Part shown: in pieces, positions 52,711-61,284 of the stretch
Layout of the letters: each line of letters begins with the position of its first letter
Numbering within the stretch: the stretch's first letter is position 1
NCBI GenBank assembly: GCA_036231565.1
Contig: JAZAHA010000024.1
Location: 1 to 64,000 of the forward strand
Direction of reading: 5' to 3'
Source of the DNA: Maricaulis sp036231565
Lineage (GTDB): Bacteria; Pseudomonadota; Alphaproteobacteria; Caulobacterales; Maricaulaceae
Length of the DNA: 64,000 bases
Program-made: the position numbers and the translations under genes
Notes under the pieces: generated by a model
Told to the model about the DNA's origin: nothing
The model's database searches: none
The model's input: only the letters and a program-made list of their open reading frames with translations

Positions 52711-54990
52711 ATGAAATACGTACTTTGTGCGTCCGTTTCCGCGGTCGCTCTTTTAGCCTTGCCGTGTCCGGCCCTTGGCCAGACCAGTGACGAATCTGCT
52801 GCCGAGGAGGCCCGGCAGGGCCCGGACCGGGATGACGTTATCGTCGTGACGGCGACCCGCCGCGAAATGAACGTCCAGGACATTCCGCTCAGTGTCACCG
52901 CGTTTTCCCAGGAAGAGCTCACGACGAAGGGGATCGTCGGCTATGAGGGGCTGGCACTGGAAACACCTGGCGCGGTGCTCAACAAGCCGACGGCCAATTT
53001 CAACACGTTTTCGGTGCGCGGCATCGCCACCAACGGCTATGGTGCCAACCTGCAGAACACGGTGGCGGTCTATATCGACGAGCTTCCGATCTCGGCCAAT
53101 GGCAACTCGACCCAGCTCGACTCAACGCTGTTCGATGTCGAGCGCGTGGAATTCCTGCGCGGCCCGCAGGGTACGCTTTTCGGATCCGGCTCGCTTGCCG
53201 GCGCCGTGCGCATCCTCACCCGCAGTCCCGATCTGGACGAGTTCGATGCCGAACTCCTGGTCGACTTCGGCCTGACGGAGGGTGACTCCTTCCGCCAGCG
53301 CTATAACGGCATGGTCAACATCCCGCTGGTTGAGGACAAGCTGGCGCTACGGGTTGTCGGTTTCTACCGCAACGAGGAAGGCTGGGTCGAGAACATCGGT
53401 ACGGGCGAGGACAATGCAAACACGCTGGAGTCCTATGGCGGTCGCGCGATCCTGCAGTGGGAGCCGACGCCGGACACCTCGGTCCGTTTCATGTACCTGC
53501 ACGAGACCAGCGAGCCGGAAGATTCCCAGCTGATCAATCCGACGCTGGGTACTGACCGGGATCAGCGCCGCACGCGCCGACCCGACATTTTCGCGGGCTA
53601 TCTCGACTCCTACAATGTCACGCTGGATCATGATTTCGGCTTCGCCAACTTCACGAGTTCAACGACATTCTCGAACTACGATCAGTCCTTCATCATCGAT
53701 CTGGACGCGACGTTCGGCGGGGCGATCCCCTTTGCGCTCGACGCGCTCGCCTATGACGAGGCCTTTGTCCAGGAAATGCGTCTGGTGTCGCAGACGGACA
53801 GCCGCTGGGACTGGGTCGTCGGCGCCTTCTACTACTACAAGCGCCGCGACGTGGACTATAATTACCGTTCCGACGAGGCCTTCCTCGCGGCGCGTGGCAT
53901 GACCGGGCTGCCGGACGAGTATTATTCGCGCAGCTCCAGTCACTTCGTTTCCAACGAGCTGGCCGCTTTCGGCGAGCTGACCTACCGTTTCAGCGACAAT
54001 TTCTGGCTGACCGGCGGGATGCGCTACGGTTCGCTGGATGTGCAGGGCTTTGCCGAGGAGGGCGGGTACACCAGTAACTATCTGGTCAACGCAATCTACG
54101 GCATTCCCGGCCCGCTCACCATCACCCCGAATGTTGCTGCGGTCGGTGATGAGGGCGTCGAGGAAGGCCCGTCCTTCAAATTCAGCGCGTCCTACAAGCC
54201 CGTCGAAAACATCACGCTCTACGCCACCTATGCGACGGGCTTCCGGACGCCGGTGGTGAATGCGCGCGGCGGCCTGGCGAGTACGGTGGACCCGAACGAC
54301 ATCGTCATTCCCTATGGCGCCGTCTCGGATGAGCTCGAGAATTTCGAGGTCGGCCTCAAGGGCAACTGGTTCAACAATCGCCTCTCCGCCAACATTGCGG
54401 CCTATCTGATCGACTGGAGCAATATCCAGGTCCAGGCCAACCGTGTGTCCGACCAGGTGCAGTTCGCGACCAATATCGGCGGTGCGACCAGCCAGGGCAT
54501 CGAGTTCGAAGTCAATGCGATGCCTACTGACGGGCTGAACATCGGCGTCAACGGATCGTTCAACAGCGCCGAGGTCGACGAGCTCACGGCGACCCAGGCC
54601 GCCATTTCCGGTGCCGTTCTGGGCGCGCCCATGGCCTTCCCGGAATTCCAGGGGTCCATCTATGTGAATTACGCCTGGAGCGTCGGGGCGGACACGCTGG
54701 CCTTTGCCAGCGTCAATGCGCGTCATGTCGACGGTTTCGTGAACCAGTTCCCCAATGTACCGGGGCAGCCCGGCGTCCAGTCGCCGACCTATGCGCCGAC
54801 GGAAGACTATCAGACCGTCAATGCCTCCCTGGGGGCCCATTTCGGCGAGAACTTCACGGCGACGGTCTATGTCGAGAACGCCTTCGACAACGACTCCCTG
54901 ATCTACTCCCACCCCGAAGCCTTTGCCGACGCCCGCTTCAGCACGCTGCGTCCGCGCACGATCGGGGTCCGGTTGAACTACCGGCACTAG
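52711..54990 (+). CDS. TonB-dependent outer membrane receptor
   Basis: The product is 759 residues. A signal peptide (ASVSAVALLALPCPALGQ) is followed by TonB box DDVIVVTATRRE. The plug contains VERVEFLRGPQGTLFGSGSLAG, typical of the sphingomonad/caulobacter class of receptors, and the barrel ends with VRLNYRH, an acceptable C-terminal beta signal. A GGGGAGGAAG site precedes the ATG. It is divergent from the second TetR gene and followed by a pair of strong hairpins. Together with the receptor at 56222 it makes two uptake systems in the catabolic region. The ligand is unknown; co-location with esterases suggests an ester-linked lipophilic compound. Confidence 0.93.
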   Translation: MKYVLCASVSAVALLALPCPALGQTSDESAAEEARQGPDRDDVIVVTATRREMNVQDIPLSVTAFSQEELTTKGIVGYEGLALETPGAVLNKPTANFNTFSVRGIATNGYGANLQNTVAVYIDELPISANGNSTQLDSTLFDVERVEFLRGPQGTLFGSGSLAGAVRILTRSPDLDEFDAELLVDFGLTEGDSFRQRYNGMVNIPLVEDKLALRVVGFYRNEEGWVENIGTGEDNANTLESYGGRAILQWEPTPDTSVRFMYLHETSEPEDSQLINPTLGTDRDQRRTRRPDIFAGYLDSYNVTLDHDFGFANFTSSTTFSNYDQSFIIDLDATFGGAIPFALDALAYDEAFVQEMRLVSQTDSRWDWVVGAFYYYKRRDVDYNYRSDEAFLAARGMTGLPDEYYSRSSSHFVSNELAAFGELTYRFSDNFWLTGGMRYGSLDVQGFAEEGGYTSNYLVNAIYGIPGPLTITPNVAAVGDEGVEEGPSFKFSASYKPVENITLYATYATGFRTPVVNARGGLASTVDPNDIVIPYGAVSDELENFEVGLKGNWFNNRLSANIAAYLIDWSNIQVQANRVSDQVQFATNIGGATSQGIEFEVNAMPTDGLNIGVNGSFNSAEVDELTATQAAISGAVLGAPMAFPEFQGSIYVNYAWSVGADTLAFASVNARHVDGFVNQFPNVPGQPGVQSPTYAPTEDYQTVNASLGAHFGENFTATVYVENAFDNDSLIYSHPEAFADARFSTLRPRTIGVRLNYRH

Positions 54991-54998
54991 CTTGGGGG

Positions 54999-55030
54999 AC
55001 GCTGGCGGTTCCTTCCACGGCCAGCGTTTG
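54999..55030 (+). terminator. Terminator after the receptor gene
   Basis: ACGCTGGC (54999-55006) pairs with GCCAGCGT (55020-55027), followed by a short TTTG. It lies 9 bp after the receptor stop. Confidence 0.6.
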
Positions 55031-55031
55031 C

Positions 55032-55067
55032 GTACCGGTTTCGCCGCTGCACCGGCGGAACCGGTAC
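55032..55067. terminator. 15-bp stem hairpin, second terminator-like structure
   Basis: The arms at 55032-55046 and 55053-55067 (GTACCGGTTTCGCCG and its inverse with one G-T pair) close a six-base loop. The stem is unusually long, and together with the preceding hairpin it insulates the TetR gene. A binding-site role for the palindrome is possible. Confidence 0.6.
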
Positions 55068-55209
55068 GTGCCGCCTTCCGGAGCGGTGCCGGGAGGGCTG
55101 ACCAGGCAACTTGGTTCATGCAGGCCCGTCCCTATATCCTGCCAGCGGGACGGGGTGTGTGAAACGCCCATCCTGTCCCGCCGGTTTGGATAATGACTGG
55201 AAAACCGAC

Positions 55210-55914
55210 GTGGTAACGACAAGCCGGGCTGACAAATCTCCGCGCCGTAGCCGGGCCGAACGGCGCGCCGACTCCATCCGGCAGATCCTCGACTCCGCCG
55301 AGCAGCTGTTTGCCGAACGTGGCTTCCACGGTGTCTCGCTCAAGGACATCGCTGCCGATGCCGGCGTCCATCACACGCTCGTCCACTATTATTTCGACGA
55401 CAAGAATGCGCTGGTCGACGCCGTGTTTGCCCGGCGGGCACCGGTGTCCAGCAAGCGGCGCGCAGAAGCGCTGGAGGCCTACGAAGAGGCTTGCGGCGGG
55501 TCCCCCACTGTCGAGGGCGCGCTGCATGCCTTCCTCGATTCCGACTTCGAGCTCTATCTGGAACACCAGGAGGAATGGAAGCACGCGCTCGCCCTGGGCG
55601 CGCAGGTGGCCAATACGCCCGAATGGGGCGCGGACATCATGGAGAAGCACTTCGACCCCGTGGTGCGCCGGCTCATCGAGCTGCTCAAGCGCGCGCTGCC
55701 CGGCTGCAGCGAGGCAGACCTGTTCTGGGGCTATCACTTCGTCACCGGCGCCTTCATGCTCACCCTGGCCCGAACCGGCCGGATCGATGCACTGTCCGGC
55801 GGGGTGTGCCGGTCGGATGACCTCCTGGCAGCCAAGCAGCGGATGGCGGAATTCATGGCCGCCGGCTTCCATGCGATCGCAGCGCAGGGTCGCGAGCGGG
55901 CAGGGCCGGACTGA
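55210..55914 (+). CDS. TetR family regulator (third paralogue)
   Basis: The product is about 234 residues. The helix-turn-helix region is GVSLKDIAADAGVHHTLVHYYF, and VEGALHAFLDSDFELYLEHQ and FWGYHFVTGAFMLTLARTGRIDALS match the two paralogues. The start is uncertain: the GTG at 55210 gives an N-terminus of paralogue length (TTSRADKSPRRSRAERRADS follows), while a GTG at 55158 with a GGGACGGGG leader would add 17 residues. It is transcribed toward the second receptor gene across a 307-bp spacer. As in the other two, an acyl or hydrophobic ligand is probable but unproven. Confidence 0.87.
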   Translation: MVTTSRADKSPRRSRAERRADSIRQILDSAEQLFAERGFHGVSLKDIAADAGVHHTLVHYYFDDKNALVDAVFARRAPVSSKRRAEALEAYEEACGGSPTVEGALHAFLDSDFELYLEHQEEWKHALALGAQVANTPEWGADIMEKHFDPVVRRLIELLKRALPGCSEADLFWGYHFVTGAFMLTLARTGRIDALSGGVCRSDDLLAAKQRMAEFMAAGFHAIAAQGRERAGPD

Positions 55915-56221
55915 CTGCCGCCGGTCGAGCGCCGGCCCTCGTGTTCCGGCTGGCAACGCCCTCACAGATATCACGCCGCGTTTGCGCCAGCAGAAGGCGG
56001 CCGTTCTGCTCCTGCGCGGACCGGGGCGAATGCCCTTGCCGGGCGGCCGGGTTCCGCCTTCCGTGACCGCTGCGCTCTCCCCCGGCGGCGCGGCCCGGAG
56101 GGCGACGGGACTATGCTATTTTTCGATCAATGTATTCTTTGACACTCCTCCTCCCCAACCGACATGAAGAAGCGTCGCTAGAACCGCAAAATCAGACAGT
56201 TCCGCGGCAGGGGAGGACAAA
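55915..56221. other. 307-bp spacer between TetR and receptor genes
   Basis: No open frame here is convincing. It holds GC-rich short inverted repeats near 55917-55940 that may end the TetR transcript, an AT-rich patch around 56112-56145 with TTTGACAC that could be a promoter, and a GGGGAGGAC ribosome-binding site just before the receptor ATG. I found no copy of the two operator motifs seen elsewhere in the region. Confidence 0.4.
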
Positions 56222-58435
56222 ATGGAATCACGTTTCAAGAACGGCGTCGCCGCGATTGCCTTGCTGTCGGGCGCCATGCTGGCTGGCCCGTCCGTCATGG
56301 CGGCCCATGCGCAGGACGCATCCGGTGACGAGGCCCCGGCGGCCGCCGCCGAGAGCGGGGAGCGCCGGGTCGACACGATTGTCGTGACCGCCCAGCGCCG
56401 GTCCCAGACCTTGCAGGATGTGCCGGTGACGGTGACTGCCTTTGGCGCGGAGCTGATCGAGGAGGCGCGCATCCAGGAGATCGACGACATCGTCACGCGC
56501 ACGCCCGGTCTCAGCTTCGATGCCTTTCCCGCCTCGCAGCCGCGTCTCTATATCCGCGGCATCGGCTCGTCCGACCGCGGCGCGGCCGGTGATCCCAGCG
56601 CGGCCGTTTTCATCGACGACATCTATCTGGGCCGCCCGTCGGCGATCGCCTTCGACGCGTTCGATGTCGAGCGGATCGAGGTGCTCAAGGGCCCGCAGGG
56701 CACGCTTTTCGGCCGCAATGTCGTCGGCGGTGCCATCAATGTCATCACCCGCCGGCCGGAACTCGATGCTTTCGATGCAGCCGCCAGTGTCACGGTCGGC
56801 AATTACGGCCGTCTCGACGGGGCCGGTTATCTCAACCTGCCCTTCGCCGAGGACCATGCCTTGCGGATCAGCCTCTCGGGGCGCTCCAATGACGGCTATG
56901 TCGAGAACCTCTACCTGGACCAGGATGTCGACGACGAGGGTACGACCAGCGCGCGGATCCAGTATTACGGCGAACCGACCAGCGACATGCGCATCCATCT
57001 GAGCGTGGATGGTACGCGTGACCGTTCGACCGGTCCGGCAAACCATGTCCTGGAGCTCGACTCCTCCGACCCGCTGTCGAACTTCTATTCGCCGAATTTC
57101 GACCCCGACGTCACCTACGGCACCGACCCGGGCTATCAGGATCGCGACACGTTCGGGGTGCGGGCGGAAATCGCCAATGATTTCAGCTTCGGTACGCTGA
57201 CCGTGCTCGCCTCCTACCGCGACCTCGACTACAGCGTCGGCTACGACTTCGATGGCGGCAATCCCGACCCCGCCTCGCCGGGCTTCAACGGTGTCGCCAT
57301 TTCCGGGGGCAATGAAGAAACGGCGGAAATGTCGAGCCAGGAAATCCGTCTCTCCTCGCTGCCCGACAGCGCGGTCGACTGGGTGGTCGGCGTCTATCAC
57401 TACCATCAGGACGTCACGCGGGCCGATATTCTCGAGCTGGACTCGGCGCTGATCGCGCCCATCCCGCTGACCGAAATCTATCTCGCCGACGCCTCGCTCG
57501 ACAGCTATGCCGTGTTCGGCGATGCCACCGTGCCGCTGTCGGATCGCTGGGCCCTGTTCGGCGGGCTTCGCTATTCCACCGATGACAAGACCCAGCGGGT
57601 CCTCAACACCGACAGCGATGCGCCCCTGCGCGGCGACGAGTTCTTCGATGTCACCGCATCGGTCGATTTCGATGCCTGGACCTTCCGCGCCGGCCTGGAA
57701 TTCCAGGCAACGCCGGACGATCTGTTCTATGCAACCGTGTCGCGCGGCTACAAGTCGGGCGGCCTGAACGATACGCCGGTCGATGCCGACGAGGCGGCCC
57801 AGCCCTTCGGATCGGAAACCGCGACCCAGTACGAGATCGGCCAGAAGAGCACTTTCTTCGACGGCGCGATGATCTGGAACAACACGCTCTACTACATGGA
57901 TTATTCCGACCTGCAGACCAATCAGACGGTCAATGGGCGCAATATCACCTCCAATGCGGGCCGGGCGCACATCCAGGGTTATGAGACCCAGCTGGTGGCC
58001 AATCCGGCTGACGGGCTGAGCCTGTCGCTCGCCTATGCCTACACCGATGCGGTGTTCGACGAATTCGTCGAGGGCGGGGTGGATTATTCCGGCAACCAGA
58101 TCTCGCGCTCTCCCAAGCACGAGCTGACGCTGGGCGCCTCCTACACCACGCCGCTGGCGGATATCGGCGATCTCACCTTCGCCGGGGAATACCGCTATGC
58201 CAGCGAGATCTTCGACGACAACAACAATCTGCCGCCGGAATACCGGGACCCGACGAACTTCCTCGATGCCCGGATCATTCTCGACAATCTCGACAATGGC
58301 CTGTCCTTCTCGCTTTGGGGCAAGAACCTGACGGACGAGCGGACCCGGACTTTCCAGGGCGGTTTCCTGGGCGCGAATTTCGGCGCGTTCAGCCCGCCGC
58401 GCACCTACGGTCTCACGGTAACCTGGCGGCATTGA
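56222..58435 (+). CDS. TonB-dependent outer membrane receptor
   Basis: The product is 737 residues. A signal peptide (AAIALLSGAMLAGPSVMAAHAQ) precedes TonB box VDTIVVTAQRRS. The plug has RLYIRGIGSSDRGAAGDPS, VFIDDIYLGRPS and VERIEVLKGPQGTLFGRNVVGG. The barrel ends with YGLTVTWRH. It is similar in organisation to the receptor at 52711 but not its close copy. The receptor is followed after 83 bp by the exported metallo-beta-lactamase-fold gene, so both may be co-transcribed. The substrate cannot be deduced from sequence; its place suggests the same catabolic route as the AtuA cluster. Confidence 0.93.
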   Translation: MESRFKNGVAAIALLSGAMLAGPSVMAAHAQDASGDEAPAAAAESGERRVDTIVVTAQRRSQTLQDVPVTVTAFGAELIEEARIQEIDDIVTRTPGLSFDAFPASQPRLYIRGIGSSDRGAAGDPSAAVFIDDIYLGRPSAIAFDAFDVERIEVLKGPQGTLFGRNVVGGAINVITRRPELDAFDAAASVTVGNYGRLDGAGYLNLPFAEDHALRISLSGRSNDGYVENLYLDQDVDDEGTTSARIQYYGEPTSDMRIHLSVDGTRDRSTGPANHVLELDSSDPLSNFYSPNFDPDVTYGTDPGYQDRDTFGVRAEIANDFSFGTLTVLASYRDLDYSVGYDFDGGNPDPASPGFNGVAISGGNEETAEMSSQEIRLSSLPDSAVDWVVGVYHYHQDVTRADILELDSALIAPIPLTEIYLADASLDSYAVFGDATVPLSDRWALFGGLRYSTDDKTQRVLNTDSDAPLRGDEFFDVTASVDFDAWTFRAGLEFQATPDDLFYATVSRGYKSGGLNDTPVDADEAAQPFGSETATQYEIGQKSTFFDGAMIWNNTLYYMDYSDLQTNQTVNGRNITSNAGRAHIQGYETQLVANPADGLSLSLAYAYTDAVFDEFVEGGVDYSGNQISRSPKHELTLGASYTTPLADIGDLTFAGEYRYASEIFDDNNNLPPEYRDPTNFLDARIILDNLDNGLSFSLWGKNLTDERTRTFQGGFLGANFGAFSPPRTYGLTVTWRH

Positions 58436-58518
58436 TCCCGGATTGGCGCCGGGGCTGACCCTGAATGGCTCCGGACGGCGGCTCGGCGTCCGCAGCCAAT
58501 TTGTATGTGGAGCATGTG

Positions 58519-59736
58519 ATGAAAAAAGCCTGGATTTTCCTCGCTGTGGCCGGATGCCTCGCCATGAGTGGTGCGCACGCCCAGGATGAGGGCGAGACCC
58601 GCCCCTTCCGTGGCCCGATCGACCCGGACCGCCCGCTGGCCCGCGGCTATAACGACGCCGCAGCAGCGCTCGCCGGCGTCGACGAGAATCCCCTCATCGC
58701 CTGGACGCACCGTGTCTGGTGCGTCACCGGCTATCGCAGTCCGGAAGATGCCGGGACCGGCCAGGCGGTGGACGATCCGGTGAACCCGGAACGCGATTAT
58801 GTCTCGCCGCTCGGCTTCTTCCATTCCGCGGGCGCCTACCGCCTGATGCCGTCGGGCGGAGCGCGCTTCCTCGACAATGCCTGGTATTTCGGGGCTGACG
58901 GGCTGGGCGCGATCGTCGTGCGCACGCCGTCGGGTCTGGTCCTGGTCGACACGATGGGCCGGCCGGAAGATTTCGAACGCGTCGTGCTGGCGGAAATGCC
59001 GGCCGCCGGTCTCGATCCGCGCGACATCACCCATGTCTTCATCGGTCACTATCACTGGGACCATACCGGCGGGGTCAACCGTATCCGCGAGATCGCACCG
59101 GATGTGCAGGTGATCGTGGGCGGACCGGATGCGCGGCTGATCGAGACCGCCCGCAATGCCCTGCTCGAGGGCGGCATGCCGGACGATGCCCTGGTTCAGA
59201 AAGCGGTCCTGGACCGCAATGCCCGCGCTGAAACACCCGAAGCCGCGGCCGAGCTCAATGCGCTGCGGCTGGCGGCCATTCCGGAGCGTTTCGACGTGCT
59301 GGTCGAGGCCGATCCCGGGCTGACAACCGGTGTGCTCACCGTACCCGTCGGCGAGCAGACCGAGGTCACCGCCGTGCTCAATCCGGGCCATACGCCCGGT
59401 CAGATGTCGGTCATCGTGCCGGTCGAGCATCGCGGCGAGATGCACAATCTTCTCGTGATCAGCGGCAATGACAATCCGCAGGAGGCGGCGCAATACGCGC
59501 TCTCGATGGATTATCTGCGTGCCATCGCGGCCCAGCGCGGCGCCGATGTGCTGATCAATACGCACGGATACCAGGGCGCGATGTTCTATCACCTGCGCCA
59601 GCTGATCGACGATCCGGACGGTCCCAACCCCTTTCTGATGGGACGTGATGGCGTCGACCGTTTCCTCGGCGTGTTTGCCAACTGCCAGCGCGCGACCTTC
59701 AACCGTCTGCACGACGGCACCTGGGACGCGTTCTGA
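58519..59736 (+). CDS. Exported metallo-beta-lactamase-fold hydrolase
   Basis: The product is 405 residues with a signal peptide (IFLAVAGCLAMSGAHAQ). The MBL metal motif GHYHWDHTGGVNR (about residue 178) and a later GHTPGQMSV histidine are clear, and INTHGYQGAMFYHLRQ near residue 355 supplies a further His. This layout is seen in exported lactonase- and alkylsulfatase-like MBL proteins. Activity toward an ester, lactone or sulfate bond is likely, but the exact reaction is not shown. I chose the ATG at 58519 with its GGAG site; upstream codons are in frame but lack a signal peptide start. It probably acts on the compound imported by the preceding receptor. Confidence 0.8.
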   Translation: MKKAWIFLAVAGCLAMSGAHAQDEGETRPFRGPIDPDRPLARGYNDAAAALAGVDENPLIAWTHRVWCVTGYRSPEDAGTGQAVDDPVNPERDYVSPLGFFHSAGAYRLMPSGGARFLDNAWYFGADGLGAIVVRTPSGLVLVDTMGRPEDFERVVLAEMPAAGLDPRDITHVFIGHYHWDHTGGVNRIREIAPDVQVIVGGPDARLIETARNALLEGGMPDDALVQKAVLDRNARAETPEAAAELNALRLAAIPERFDVLVEADPGLTTGVLTVPVGEQTEVTAVLNPGHTPGQMSVIVPVEHRGEMHNLLVISGNDNPQEAAQYALSMDYLRAIAAQRGADVLINTHGYQGAMFYHLRQLIDDPDGPNPFLMGRDGVDRFLGVFANCQRATFNRLHDGTWDAF

Positions 59737-59757
59737 GGATTTGCCGCGGGCGGCCGT

Positions 59758-60150
59758 TCAGGCCGTCGCGCGGATCCGGCTCAGCGTGTCGCGGGTCAGC
59801 CGCGCCGGCCGGTGAGTCGAGGCATCGACCGCCCACCAGCAGCTCACCACATCGGCCAGCGTCTTCTCGCCGCGCCGGAAGAGGGTGCGGAATTGCGCCC
59901 GCACACCGGAAATCCGTTCGAGGATGACGCCGGCCTGCAGGTGGTCTTCCAGAAAGGCCGGTTCGCGATAATTGATCTCGTGCTTGAGCGCGACCCAGAG
60001 GCGGCTGGCGACCGCTTCCGGGCCGGCAAACCGCTGCCAGTGCCGGATGATGACGTCCTGGACCCAGCGCACATAGACCGCATTGTTGACGTGACCCATA
60101 TGGTCGATGTCGTCCGGGCTTATGGCGATGTCATAGGTGTGGATCGTCAT
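59758..60150 (-). CDS. 4HBT-type acyl-CoA thioesterase
   Basis: The product is 130 residues with a hotdog fold of the 4-hydroxybenzoyl-CoA thioesterase (YbgC/FadM-like) type. The family motif DIDHMGHVNNAVYVRWVQD has the catalytic-type Asp near residue 14, and HEINYREPAFLEDHL and RGEKTLADVVSCWWAVDA follow. It should release a free acid from a CoA thioester in the cytoplasm, perhaps to recycle CoA during catabolism of the branched or aromatic acid. It follows the aldolase-like gene by 18 bp in the same leftward operon (GntR, AtuA, DUF4387, aldolase, thioesterase). Confidence 0.85.
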   Translation of the reverse strand: MTIHTYDIAISPDDIDHMGHVNNAVYVRWVQDVIIRHWQRFAGPEAVASRLWVALKHEINYREPAFLEDHLQAGVILERISGVRAQFRTLFRRGEKTLADVVSCWWAVDASTHRPARLTRDTLSRIRATA

Positions 60151-60168
60151 GGCTCTGCCGCGGCTCTG

Positions 60169-60939
60169 TCAGCTGTCGAAGCCGGGATTCTGGCGCTGCA
60201 GGCGGCGCAGCAGGGCCGGCCAGACCAGCAGGTCCGCCGCCTTGCCCAGGCTTGCGGCCTGTTTCTCCACCACGTCCTGTACCGGATCGGCCGGCACGAT
60301 CAGGCGACCGCCGGCCTGGGCGGCGACCTGCATCGCGCAGGCCCGCTCCAGGAAATACATGTAGGCGAAGGCCTCCGCGACCGAGGCGCCGACCGTCAGC
60401 GTGCCATGATTGCGCAGGATCATCACATGCTTGTCGCCCAGATCCGCGACGAGGCGGGGGCGTTCGTCATGATTGAGCGCCACGCCCTCGAAGTCGTGAT
60501 AGGCAATCTGGCCGTTGAGCAGCATGGCGGTCTGGTTGAGCGGCAGCAGGCCCCCCTCCTGGCAGGCCACGCCGGTGCCGTGCACCGTGTGCAGGTGCAG
60601 GACGCACCGGGCATCCTCGCGGGCCTCGTGGACGGCGGAGTGGATGGTGAAGCCGGCTGGGTTCACCAGCGAGCCATTGTCGTCGACCTTTTCGCCATCC
60701 AGACCCACCTTCACCAGCGAGGAGGCGGTGATCTCCTCGAACATCAGGCCGTAGGGGTTGATCAGGAAATGGTGCTCGGGTCCGGGGATGCGGGCCGAGA
60801 TATGGGTGAAGACCAGGTCGTCCCAGCCGAACAGGGCGACCAGCCGGTAGGCGGCGGCCAGGTCGCAGCGCAGCTGCCACTCCGCATCCTGCGGATCGGT
60901 GTTTGCTGCGGCGGTGCCGTTGGCGGTCATCGTCATCAT
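60169..60939 (-). CDS. Class II aldolase/adducin family protein
   Basis: The product is 256 residues. The zinc-dependent class II aldolase/adducin domain has the metal ligands in VLHLHTVHGTGVA (two His) and a third in ILRNHGTLTVG. Members cleave small aldols (for example fuculose-phosphate) or act as decarboxylase/lyase variants; here no phosphate-binding motif is evident. In catabolic clusters such proteins often follow AtuA-like genes, so a C-C cleavage of a hydroxy acid is possible. A GGAG site precedes the ATG at 60939; the ATG at 60936 cannot be excluded. It lies 18 bp after the DUF4387 gene. Confidence 0.82.
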   Translation of the reverse strand: MMTMTANGTAAANTDPQDAEWQLRCDLAAAYRLVALFGWDDLVFTHISARIPGPEHHFLINPYGLMFEEITASSLVKVGLDGEKVDDNGSLVNPAGFTIHSAVHEAREDARCVLHLHTVHGTGVACQEGGLLPLNQTAMLLNGQIAYHDFEGVALNHDERPRLVADLGDKHVMILRNHGTLTVGASVAEAFAYMYFLERACAMQVAAQAGGRLIVPADPVQDVVEKQAASLGKAADLLVWPALLRRLQRQNPGFDS

Positions 60940-60957
60940 GTGTCTCCTCGTGCCGGA

Positions 60958-61284
60958 TCAGTCGTCCTGGCCGCCGGCATCCAGCGCGACGTCCAGAAGG
61001 CGGACGAATTGCTGTCCGCTGTGCATGTCCCGTTCGACCACGCCGCCCTGCGCCCCGTTGCGGGGGTAGGAGATCTTGATCATGTTCAGGCTGGGCACGG
61101 GGAAGTGCTTCACCAGGGCCGGGTCGGCCCCGAACAGGCGTTCGAACAGGTCCGGGCCCAGCGCGGCGCTGTCATGGAAGCGGTCGAAGGCGGCCGCATC
61201 CTTGAAGAACAGGTCGACCGTCACCCAGAACGGGCCGGCATTCTTGGATCGCACATGGTGGCAGACATCTCTTACGGTCGTCAT
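60958..61284 (-). CDS. DUF4387 protein, partner of AtuA
   Basis: The product is 108 residues of the DUF4387 family. These short proteins are usually encoded with, or fused to, AtuA (DUF1446) of acyclic terpene utilisation. Visible family traits are VCHHVRSKNAGPFWVTVDLFF, the acidic middle DAAAFDRFHDS and KISYPRNGAQGGVVERDMH. The start overlaps the AtuA stop as ATGA, so the two are translationally coupled and probably form one complex. The biochemical role is not established. Confidence 0.8.
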   Translation of the reverse strand: MTTVRDVCHHVRSKNAGPFWVTVDLFFKDAAAFDRFHDSAALGPDLFERLFGADPALVKHFPVPSLNMIKISYPRNGAQGGVVERDMHSGQQFVRLLDVALDAGGQDD

